A stretch of DNA of 64,000 bases from Plantago major (lineage: Eukaryota; Streptophyta; Magnoliopsida; Lamiales; Plantaginaceae), in contig CM048840.1 in assembly GCA_026545765.1 (NCBI GenBank), positions 18,604,765 through 18,668,764 of the forward strand, read 5' to 3'. A program made the translations under genes and the position numbers. The notes under the pieces were generated by a model that saw nothing but the letters and a program-made list of their open reading frames with translations, ran no database searches and was not told the origin of the DNA. Shown here one piece after another: positions 46,925-55,936 of the stretch (the first letter of the stretch is position 1; every line of letters starts with the position of its first letter).

Positions 46925-47999
46925 CCTAGGCGTAGACAAGGCAATGGCGTTTTCTCGCTGATTTATTTGTAGAGGAGAATCTGATCTGATGGTGCTGAAG
47001 TGAGGCAAAGACGCTTTTGCTCTTCGTTCTTGAATGTACAAAATGAAAACTTTTTACAAAAGGCAACGAATTAGTTACATTTTACATTTTAGTTAATATA
47101 TATTTTAATGTTATTTTTGGTATGTTGACTGCATATATAATTTTTATTAAATCTCATATAACTTTATCTAAAAATATCTGAAAAATATATGGAACATATA
47201 TTTGAATTCGTCGTGACAAAATGAATCCATAGACACCAATCTAGAATACTATTATTAATTAAATAAATTATTTTATCTATTAAAATAAAATATAAATTTA
47301 TTAAATAAGATAAAATGAAATACTGAAATTTTAAAAATATATTATTTATTAAATTAATTCATTCCTACGTGGAATTAGTTGCATTTTCAACCGGTATATA
47401 CATATTTTACAGTTTATTTTTTATATGTTGGTTGCATATATAATTTTTATTAAATCTCATATAACTTTATCTACAAAAATCCGAAAAATATATTGAACAT
47501 ATATTTGAATTCCCCGTGACAAGACGAATCCATAGACACAAATTTTGAATATTATTATTCATTAAATAAATTATATTATTTATTAAAATAAAATATAAAT
47601 TTATTAAATAAGATAAAATGAAATAATTAAATTTAAAACATAGAGCATTTATTAAATTAATTCAATCCTATGTGGAATTTTGTGGAATTAGTTGCATTTT
47701 CAACCAGTATATATTTCACTGTTTATTTTTTGTATGTTGGCTGCATATATAGTTTTTATTAAGTCTCATATAAATTTATCTACAAAAACTCCGAAAAATG
47801 TTTATGTTTATATTAATAGATATTTATATTTTCAATTAATATATAATAGATATTTATATTTTCAATTAAACATTTTCATTATACGGTTGAGCAGATTCCG
47901 GGTGGGGGGGGGGGGGGGATTTTGTTGCATAAAGTTTTGCCAGGTTAAACGTGAGGAACTGAGACTAATGTTTTAGCACTTAGATTATCAGTTGGGTGT

Positions 48000-48265
48000 T
48001 ATAATATAATATAATATAATATAATATAATATAATATAATATAATATAATATAATATAATATAATATAATATAATATAATATAATATAATATAATATAAT
48101 ATAATATCATATAATATCATATCATATAATATAATATAATATAATATAATATAATATAATATAATATAATATAATATAATATAATATAATATAATATAAT
48201 ATAATATAATATAATATAATATAATATAATATAATATAATATAATATAATATAATATAATATATA
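48000..48265. repeat. Pentanucleotide microsatellite (ATAAT)n, about 265 bp
   Basis: More than 50 units are present, with a few ATATC variants near 48105-48125. Copy 2 has only about three units at the matching place (34240-34260). The hydrophobic frame that crosses it is an artefact of the repeat. Confidence 0.97.
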
Positions 48266-48565
48266 AAGTTGATGAGCTAATCCCACCAGATTCATTCAAA
48301 TTCCATCCATCCTACGTGAAATTTTGATTATACGGTTAAACAGAGTCTGAATAGGGGAACGTAGTAATGTTTTTTTTTTTTTTTTTTTTTTTTAATAAAA
48401 GAGCCTACGCTCTCGGACGTATTATACCATTCCTCAGGGCGGTTTATGTGAACCCGCAAACACCAAGTATCTTTTACAGATTACAACCCAAAAGTATGTC
48501 AACGGCAATAGATAACGACTATGCCTACCACGATTTACAAAAGTCCTAAAGATTAACATGTAATA

Positions 48566-49174
48566 CTAAACCTTATGTGCCAAACCAACCATATTCCATC
48601 GGCAACTATCCAGTGCATAGTACTGCCAATCTCGTGCTAATTTATGCATAGACTGTGCCACTAGATTGCCTATACTGTGCCAAGTGCCGTGCCAAGTAAC
48701 TACAATGTCCTGATCCAACTGTGCCAACCGTGTGCCAATATGTGCCTGAACCGTGCCAAATCCTGTGCAATTGTGCCATGAGAACCATTGTGTCTTTGTC
48801 CCGCCCCACCTGTGCCAATTGTGTTTTACAAGAGTGTGCCAGAGCTGTGCCAAGTAGGTGCCATCACTGTGCCAATCTTTACCTAAGTAGCCCTTGACTG
48901 TGCCATTACAAGCCTGTGCTGTGCCTTTGTACTGCATCTTCCATGTCATCCTGAGCCTCCTTGTGCAAAACCCACTAAAACTGGAAACTTTGTATCTATC
49001 CCACCAGAGTGACAACTTGTTTGCCCTGTCTGTGGCATTACCATGCCATAACTGTTCCAGAACTGAGCCATCACCTAGCCTGAATTGTACCAAGTCTGTG
49101 CCAGCTGTAGGAGATAATACCACAACTAAGTTACAGAAACAGCTCTCAGAAAAAAAAGCAAGGGTGCAATGCAA
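48566..49174 (-). repeat. TGGCACA-rich 3' region of LINE-C
   Basis: On the element strand, TTGGCACAG-like octamers recur many times at irregular spacing, most densely at 48650-49060. An open frame of about 200 residues crosses it, with repeated QLWH and NWHRWGG-type words. Because the frame follows from the repeated octamer and lies after the ORF2 stop, I treat it as repeat, not as a gene. Confidence 0.6.
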
Positions 49175-49839
49175 GAAAAGAAAGTGATCCTATCAACAAT
49201 AAACACACCTCAGACAAACAAAAAGCAACAACACACACAAAGACTAGTGCAAAGAGAGGGAAGGATTCTCACTTTAAATTACAAAACACAGAAAACCAAA
49301 CCACAACAAGGTCCCTTCCTAATAATGAATGCAAAGAAAGCAGTTGGTCCAGATACCAGTCCTTCCAAACTGATACCTTAAACCAAGGAACATGACGAGC
49401 TCTAACCCTCCCATACCCACACCACATCTGAAACCGAAGAAGCAACCAAAGCAGCAAAACAGATAGATAAAACAACCTAACTACTTCCCAGGACTGAGTA
49501 TTATTATTTTTTTGCTCAGAAGGAATTCTAATTCTATTTTTGATTCCCCATCCTAACATTTTTTTGCCTCTGACAGATGTCCCTATGGGATCTTTTGAAA
49601 CCTGGGAAGTGACTAGAGATCCTGTTCTGTTTACAGATCTTGTGCCCATTTTTTTCATTGGCTTTTTTATAAAATAAAGAGAGGACTTACTAACCAAACA
49701 CCAGTCCACTAGACAGGGAACCAGACCACAACCACAACAAGTAAAGAGAACAGACTCTCCAAATACTATCCACTAAACCAACTCTAACACCAATCCTTCA
49801 TCCAGCAGCCACCCAACCAATAGACCACTAACTTCAAGG

Positions 49840-50050
49840 CTATCTAGCATGAGATTTTCTTAAGTAAGCTAGCCCATGCTTGTCACTATAAGCTAATTGC
49901 CTTACTCTTATAGGACACTCCCCTGCATCATAAATGACATTACTTCTAGATCTCATGGCTGCATTAGCAAAGAAATCTGCTATAGAATTCCCTTCCCTGA
50001 ACACATGAGTAAACCTGATTGATCTGTTTTCGCAAAAAAATGATGATCTT
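49840..50050 (-). pseudogene. LINE-C ORF2 C-terminus, RNase H domain end
   Basis: The frame enters from the truncated 5' end and reads IRFTHVFREGNSIADFFANA, ending SDKHGLAYLRKSHAR and a stop. H-V-x-R-E-G-N-x-x-A-D is the last helix of the RVT_3 RNase H domain found at the end of ORF2 in one group of plant LINEs. LINE-A and LINE-B lack such a domain, so LINE-C belongs to a different family. Confidence 0.8.
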
Positions 50051-50167
50051 GGGGAACGTAGTAATGTTGTTGTTAATATCATGTGAGCAATGTTATTGCT
50101 TGGTGACAAAATTTTATATCTTATGGTTCCTGAAAATGCGGAAGGCCATGAATAGTGTTTTTAATAG

Positions 50168-50169
<2 letters not shown>

Positions 50170-50200
<31 letters not shown>

Positions 50201-50227
50201 GTTGTTGTTGTTGTTGTTGTTGTTGTT
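50170..50227. repeat. (ATT)n(GTT)n microsatellite at the E3 left boundary
   Basis: About ten ATT units pass into GTT units, and the first bases of the E3 LTR (TGTTAAGG at 50224) merge with the GTT run. Copy 1 has a short interrupted tract here (about 30790-30815). Confidence 0.9.
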
Positions 50228-51163
50228 AAGGGGTAAAACCTCGAACACTAACTAAACTATTACAAGTAACCTAATCTAGGATCCGCCTCCTACTTGAAGT
50301 CCGAAGCAAGACTGGTCCGAGCTAGAGTACCTGACAGGACTAAGTGGGGGGGGGGGGGGGGTTAGAATGGGTTACCCGGATTGCATATGTCAATCCGGTA
50401 AGAGACTTTACTCAAAAGAGAGTTGGAAGCTCTCAATGTAATAGTTATGAGGAAGATTATGAAATCAAGAGTGTTTATCACTTGGGGATCCTCACTTTGA
50501 TATTGCTTATCACTTGGGAATTGTGACTTACCTTAAGGTCTTGGACCTTGTGCTATACTTATAGTTATCGTATCTTATGAGATTTCTCACAAGATGGTGC
50601 CAAGTGTATGCTTCAGATTTGGACAACAATGCTACCTTTGGCCCATGGCCCATTAGTGGATAGTAATCCCATACTAATTAATGGGCCTGGGAGGGTAGTT
50701 TGGACCTTTCCCTCTGAGAGTATTGTTCCGCATGTTGGGTCCGTGTAAATTCCTCGGACAGATCTGTATGCTTGGTTGATCTGGCCTTAGGCAACTCAAG
50801 GTGTCCGGACCTAGAGTTCCACGGAAGTATCTCATTGGTTCTGTTATATACATTTGGTCTTACTGTGATGGTGGCGTCCGAGATTCTCTCGTCCGGTCCG
50901 TTTAGCATCTTAGGACTGACAGTTTGTGGTACTTGGAAGGACCATGTGACCTTTTGTCAGGTTCGGAAGTCATCCATCTAGCTTGGTCAGACCTAGCTGA
51001 AATTGCGTGCTGACTTGTAAATACTAGTTGACCTGAGATGGTTTCCTTTATGTCGGACCATTCGAAGGTCGGACTAGCAATGAATAGGCTATCTCAGCCT
51101 TGATGCGCTTTAGGACACGCTCTATGGCGCCCTTAACGGATTGGACACATGTCCGTATCAACA
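50224..51163 (-). repeat. E3 3' LTR (940 bp)
   Basis: It starts TGTTAAGGGGTAAAACC and ends CCGTATCAACA. A G run lies at 50346-50361. The 5 bases before it (TGTTG) are the likely target duplication, which cannot be confirmed without the right end. Confidence 0.8.
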
Positions 51164-51181
51164 TATGTCCCCCTAGTTTCC
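51164..51181 (-). other. E3 polypurine tract
   Basis: On the element strand the purine-rich GAAACTAGGGGGACATA lies directly before the 3' LTR. It is the same in E2 at 54859-54876 and is deleted in E1. Confidence 0.85.
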
Positions 51182-51748
51182 AAGTATCTTAGTAGAAGAT
51201 AGTTGGTAACTATGAAGAGAACAGATGTGTTGTGGAGCGTGTCCGAATCGTTAACTGAAAAAGGAAAAAATCCTTTTTGTTGGGATCCGTATTCAATATA
51301 TCTCTCCCCCCCCCCCCTTTCCTTCTACAGTCCGAGTTATGTAATAGCTCGGACTGTAGATGGAAAAGGTATTTGTATCCGAGATATATAGATCCGAGTA
51401 CGGTTAGGATCTGACGAAGTCCACTGTGGAAGAGTGTATCGGAGGTTATCCGTTGGACCGGATATGTGAAATGGTCCTCCTGGGCCGCTGATCCGTAAAT
51501 CAAAGAGGCCTAATGAGTTGCTGTCCGGCCCACGGGGGAAGATCCCGGGTAAAGCAATGCGACCGTTGGATTGGAAAGTTTCAACGGTTGAGATTTTAAA
51601 CCCAATTGATGTGACGCCTCTGATGAGCATTAAATGTGATGTACTGTTAGCCAGCCACTTGTGAACCGGCACAATCGTTGGATTAAAAAGATCAACGGTT
51701 GGGGTTTGAATCCAAGTGATGTGACTCTTGGCTTTCCCAAATTGCCCC

Positions 51749-51756
51749 TATAAATA
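51749..51756 (+). promoter_or_regulatory. TATA box of the E3 antisense gene
   Basis: TATAAATA in CCCCTATAAATAGTC, about 200 bases before the leader-intron donor (GT at 51950). It occupies the same relative position as in E1 and E2, although surrounding sequence has diverged. Confidence 0.7.
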
Positions 51757-52470
51757 GTCAGCCCATCAGTCGCTTTCACACTTTAGCCACATCGAAACTC
51801 AGAGAGACTCTCAAGCAATTCGAGCAATCAGAGATCGACCCGAGCAACTGAAACTCGCAAAATCTTGGGATTTCCAGTTGAGATTTGTATCCTCGGAGAG
51901 CTAGTAAGGCTTCGTCGTCCGTCTAAGCTTAAGAATTCAACTTTGTCAAGTAAGTACACCTCAACTCTTTCTGAGGTGTCTCGTCTTTATAGTATGCCTG
52001 CTGCATGCTTAGTATGTTTTTGCTTTAGTTGAGTATCCCTCTGTTGAGTATCCCTCTGTTGATTTCGTGATTGCAAATGTTGTTAATGGTAGACTCCAGT
52101 ATTATGCTTAGTGGGGATACTCCCCCAATGTGCGGTATTGTATTAACTTCCTTCACTGGTAATTTGTTGATTCGTCTCGTATGTTCCATATAGCCAAACT
52201 TGATAATGCATGCTTATTTGGTAGTGTGTTGGTGTCGATTGGCACGGTCTCTTGCAAGCTATTTCTGTTACCGTGCTGCATGGAACAAATGATGGTGCCA
52301 TTGGCACGTCTCTGTATGCTAGGGTTTACTGCCCATAACATTATGAGACTAATTCACATAGAAAGTCTGATAGGTAGAATCTTCTCGGACCTTGTGACAT
52401 AATAAGATGTATAAATGAACTCTTGGACAATCATAATCGTCATTTCTGATCTGTTTCCTTCTTCCCTAGG

Positions 52471-53140
52471 ATGTCCGGGAGCGATAGTCAAAACGTTCAC
52501 GAGGCACAAGGTTACCATGACAGAGCAAATTTGGAGACCGAGTCCGCGGAGTTAACCACATCCGTAGGAGACTATCTGGTCGTGGATCTCGTGTCTTCCA
52601 GGGATTCCGACGGTGGACAGAGAGTCCGTGATACATATGAACCTCAGTCGGAAAGATCAGTGGGCCAGGGAGATGTTGCCAGGACGAGGTCGCTAGTCCA
52701 ATCTCGGACCATAGGTGGTGTCGTGGAGTCCGTGGATCCGAATGAGCCTCAAACTGAACGGGAAGACGACAGTGGTCGGGAGGCAGATGATATTGAAATG
52801 TTCGAGGCCGGGGAAGAGGACCGTGTAGTGGCGGAAACAGGTCCGTCCAACCCTAGCACATCTGTGAGACCTGAAGGTGGTGAAGAGGAGGAGGAAGATG
52901 GTGAAGAAGAAGAGGAGGAGGAGGAAGGAGAGGAAGGCTCTCCAGTCGCTCGCCCGCGGAGACGCACTGGTCGTCGGATTGTGTTACATCCTGCAGCGTC
53001 CGCTCAATCCAATCTTCCGTTAGTAGAGGGCCGTGGTGCAAAGGCCGCATAATCAAATTCCCTCGTCCTGCGTCCGCCGTTGTGGCTGAGGACATTCCCG
53101 AGTGGAGGCGGAAGTGGGAGATCCCTGAGTCTGTTGAAAT
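52471..53140 (+). pseudogene. E3 antisense gene, 5' part (split by E2)
   Basis: The ATG follows a leader-intron acceptor TTCCCTAG/G at 52469 (donor AAG/GTAAGTA at 51950). The protein starts MSGSDSQNVHEAQGYHD, homologous to MSESDSQNRSEAEGYDS of E1. It is acidic, with a long Glu run (about 52870-52935) that E1 and E2 lack. A frame change near 53040 precedes IKFPRPASAVVAEDIPEWRR and EIPESVE, which aligns with the start of the gypsy-type domain of E1. The frame is then cut by E2. Confidence 0.8.
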
Positions 53141-54858
53141 TGTTGTGGGTTTAACTCCCCAATCACTTAGATTTATTTGACTCTTCCAAATGGTGCCAAG
53201 GTAAGAGGCTCCTTGCTAGTTGAGGACCGAAGCGTAAGAACCAGCTGCCAACTACTCCGGTAAGGACCTGCACACTTGAGTGGGGGGGGGGGGGATTAGT
53301 GCCCGGTTTGCTAAGTGTCAAACCGGGATGAGACTTTACTCGAGAGTGACTGAGGATCAGCTCTCTGACCAAGCCCTAAGCCTGGCTGGGGAAGAGTTAC
53401 AATGAAAGTGGACAGCTCTAATGGGACACCCAAAATGGCAAAAGTTGACAGCTTCTTTGGGGCGGGGGAGTGTGTGTGTGGGTGGTTGGGTGTGTAATGT
53501 GTATGATAAAGGTGATGATTACTGGATTATGTTAAAGGTCAAGTACTTCACTTTCCTCCTCATACTTCCACTTGATCGGTCTGCATTCGATTGAAAACTC
53601 GAGTCGCGATTAGCTCTTTAAGAATAAGTGTTATGTAATTCAAAGTGATTATTCATGAAACGTGTAGTGGTGTTGGTGACTATTCATGAAACTTGTAGTG
53701 GTGGTGGTGGTTAATCATTTATAGCTCGCTTACTTGTAGTTATAACTTGTATGTAATTACGATTCTGTGGATCTTTGGATGTCGGATGATCTTTGCAACA
53801 TTAGTCGCAACTCATTTGAAAGGATCTCGATTATGCTAGGTATGATCAATATTCAGCGATCATGCGTACCATCCAGTTATATAAACTATTATGGGATCCT
53901 TTTATTATATAAGCAAGTCTTGTCTAAGATAAAAAATTCGTGTTTCCCTGAATTTCATTCACATTGGTCGGAATTATGGGAACATCTGTGCGAAACACCA
54001 AGTGTGGAACTGTGGATAGTGGTGTGGCTTTCCTAATGTTTAAGAAAACTCTTTTTCTAAGAATCACCTTATTTACGTCGACGAACAAGTGGGGAGAAGC
54101 CCGTCCGCATTTAACTCTCCAAATTCATCCGTAATGCTCGTGATGTGACTAGCGAGAAGACTTGTTCGAAGTGACTTACTTGAAGTGTCTTGCTTGTTGG
54201 GATATGTGCCTTATTTATAGGCTATCATTGAAATGGAAGGCCTTGCTAGGATCATGCCATGTACGGCTAGGATTGAGCCACCAATGCTAAGATGAGGCCC
54301 ATAGCCCAATAATGAAGCTTTAGCCCATGCCATCTTGGGCTTTAGGGGTAGTTTGGTCATTATTGGGAGAGTTTTTGAGGATGTGACAGAGTCTGGCGAG
54401 ATCCCAGGTTCGGAGAGGTTGGTCCGGATGCCTGATCCGGACAAGACCAGTTGTCACCGAGGAAGTTCTCCGTCATCCAACTCTTCCGATTCGAGCTCTG
54501 GTTCGGACATCTCACTCTTTGGTGCCCACTTGCTTGGTAGCTTTATGAGATGGTCATGCTGGATCCGAGTTGACATCCGTATCGGAATCCTTGGGTCGGA
54601 GAAGGTACTGACTTGGCACTATGCTCCTTTCCCAGGGAGGCTCGGACCAAGGTGGGTCGGACCTATGGTTCCGGGTCGGGCCTTGCAGGTCCAAATCCTT
54701 TGTCCCTTTCTTTTAGGGTGGGTCGGACCATGGATGGTCTGCCCGGATCGGACCATTGGCTCGGACTAAAGTGCCTCGGATCCTTTGGATGACTTAGGAC
54801 GCCTTAGGATTCGTTCCTAGGTCCTTTATGACGGATTGGACATATTTCCGTATCAACA
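53141..54858 (-). repeat. E2 3' LTR with an insertion of about 765 bp
   Basis: It starts TGTTGTGGGTTTAACTCC and ends CCGTATCAACA. Homology to the E1 LTR is lost from about 53366 to 54130 and resumes at GATGTGACTAGCGAG. Without the insert the LTR is about 950 bp, like that of E1. Confidence 0.85.
53366..54130. other. Foreign insert in the E2 LTR
   Basis: The sequence is not found in the E1 LTR. Near 53425 it has GGGACACCCAAAATGGCAAA, also present in the probable MITE at about 7185. A TGTGTGTGGGTG stretch lies at 53470. I cannot identify the rest or find a clean target duplication, so it may be more than one event. Confidence 0.45.
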
Positions 54859-54876
54859 TATGTCCCCCTAGTTTCC
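54859..54876 (-). other. E2 polypurine tract
   Basis: Purine-rich on the element strand (ACTAGGGGGACATA), directly before the 3' LTR, identical in core to that of E3. Confidence 0.85.
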
Positions 54877-55497
54877 AAGTATCTTAGTAGAAGATAGTTG
54901 TGGAACTATTGGTTTGGGAAGCTGTTTTGAGGGAAAGAATCCGTTCTTCAGTCCAATCCGTTTCGATCTCGTTGAAAAAGATGTACTCAGATTGTGGCCA
55001 TTGACTTAGTCTCTCCCCTTTTTTCTTTTTCTAAAACATCGTTGCCATCCGAGGGAGTAGGTCCGAAGGGCAACGAAGTGAAGAAAAAAGAAAAAAGGGT
55101 ATTTGTAATGGAGACTAAGTTTAGGCTCCGAACATCGGTAGTGTACCTTTGATGAGCTACGGTGGCGGACCGTAGGTGGGTGTCCCGTCCGAATCAACCT
55201 CTGTGGTCGCGGGAGGGTCCGAAGGGTAGTCGCTCGAGTATACGAGGTTCCTTGTGTGGACAAAGTATATGGGACTGGTAAGCCGCTAGGCGTCCGAGAA
55301 GATGATACTCCGGAGCTCTCGTGTTGTCTGACGCCCGAGAGAGGGAGAGTTGTATTCATCTATCCAAGAGGTAAATTTGTTGTACCCATTCGTCATTTCA
55401 CTTGGTATAATTGTACTATACCGTTGGATGGTTTTTGATCGACGGTGGAGATTAAATCCGAAAAATCGCGATGGTTGGAGTTCCCAATATGGCCCTC

Positions 55498-55505
55498 TAT
55501 AAATA
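55498..55505 (+). promoter_or_regulatory. TATA box of the E2 antisense gene
   Basis: TATAAATA in the same CCCTCTATAAATAGAGGGG context as in E1, about 170 bases before the leader-intron donor at 55666. Confidence 0.7.
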
Positions 55506-55665
55506 GAGGGGTTTGCCGGTTCACTTCTCATCGTTTAGAGAGATAATTTTTGCATTCCGAGTACATCCGAAGCAACTACCAGTAATCCGAAGCGAGCAAG
55601 GAGCGGTTCGAAGCGCGTGACCCTGTGCAGAGTCCAGTCACTTCTTTCTAATCATCCGAGTCTAA

Positions 55666-55935
55666 GTAAGTTTACTTGTCTCGTCTTAAGATTAAATTAT
55701 CTCTGTTGTCTTTCATCTTCAAGTTACTCGGATGTATGCTTATAATGTGTAGTATAGTTGATAACCAATACGTACTTGATGTTGACTAACGCCGAATAAG
55801 TGTAGTATTGACTCCGAACTAACTGCGCCGAGTAAAGCCGCTAGTTTTGGTTTTAAACTGGCCACTTTAATATACATAAACTACCTCTCGGACTGCCATC
55901 TTAGAGCTTACGATATTGCTTTCTCCTTTCCCTAG
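55666..55935 (+). other. Leader intron of the E2 antisense gene
   Basis: Donor AAG/TAAGTTTAC (GT at 55666) and acceptor TTTCCCTAG ending at 55935, one base before the ATG (55937). It is the direct counterpart of the E1 intron at 16775-17037. Confidence 0.65.
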
Positions 55936-55936
55936 G

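Larger units (their letters stand above)
41898..47067 (-). mobile_element. LINE-B: full-length L1-type non-LTR retrotransposon
   Basis: The element is about 5.17 kb on the minus strand, with a T run at its left end (poly(A) tail), a 16-bp target duplication, an intact ORF1 (46924-45344) and a lightly broken ORF2 (45350-42021). It is similar in plan and sequence to LINE-A but much better preserved, so it inserted later. The 5' leader is about 140 bases. Confidence 0.95.
48371..50050 (-). mobile_element. LINE-C: 5'-truncated LINE with long 3' region
   Basis: The element lies on the minus strand. Its left end is a run of 23 T (poly(A) tail), and it is flanked by a 17-bp duplication GGGGAACGTAGTAATGT (48354-48370 and 50051-50067). 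Copy 2 at about 34338 has the same site (one mismatch) without an insertion. The element keeps only the end of ORF2 (RNase H) and about 1.45 kb of 3' sequence, so reverse transcription probably stopped early. Confidence 0.9.
41858..50223 (+). mobile_element. Helitron-like copy 4 (split by LINE-B and LINE-C, then cut by E3)
   Basis: It begins TATTATGTAAGCGC directly after the CTAG of copy 3. It continues at 47068 with three modules (near 47070, 47360 and 47660) and the pentanucleotide array (48000-48265), then resumes after LINE-C at 50051. Its 3' end is not seen because E3 starts at 50224. It is colinear with copies 1 and 2. Confidence 0.6.
50224..53140 (-). mobile_element. E3: Tat-type gypsy element, left part (interrupted by E2)
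   Basis: This is the 3' side of a relative of E1/E2: LTR, polypurine tract, then the antisense gene on the plus strand. It is cut at 53140/53141 by the LTR of E2. The LTR is only distantly similar to that of E1, but both LTR ends (TGTT and TCAACA), the polypurine tract and the sequence after it are conserved. The pol part should lie beyond E2, outside the window. Confidence 0.85.

Noticed and set aside
48117..48299. Hydrophobic 60-residue frame (IILYYIILYY type)
   Set aside because: It is entirely the translation of the ATAAT microsatellite.
49269..49709. 146-residue minus-strand frame in LINE-C (MDWCLVSKSSLYFI)
   Set aside because: It lies after the ORF2 stop in the 3' region and shows no recognisable domain.
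53767..54036. 89-residue frame in the E2 LTR insert (MDLWMSDDLCNISRNSFER)
   Set aside because: No family is recognised, there is no supporting context, and it lies in an insert of unknown origin.
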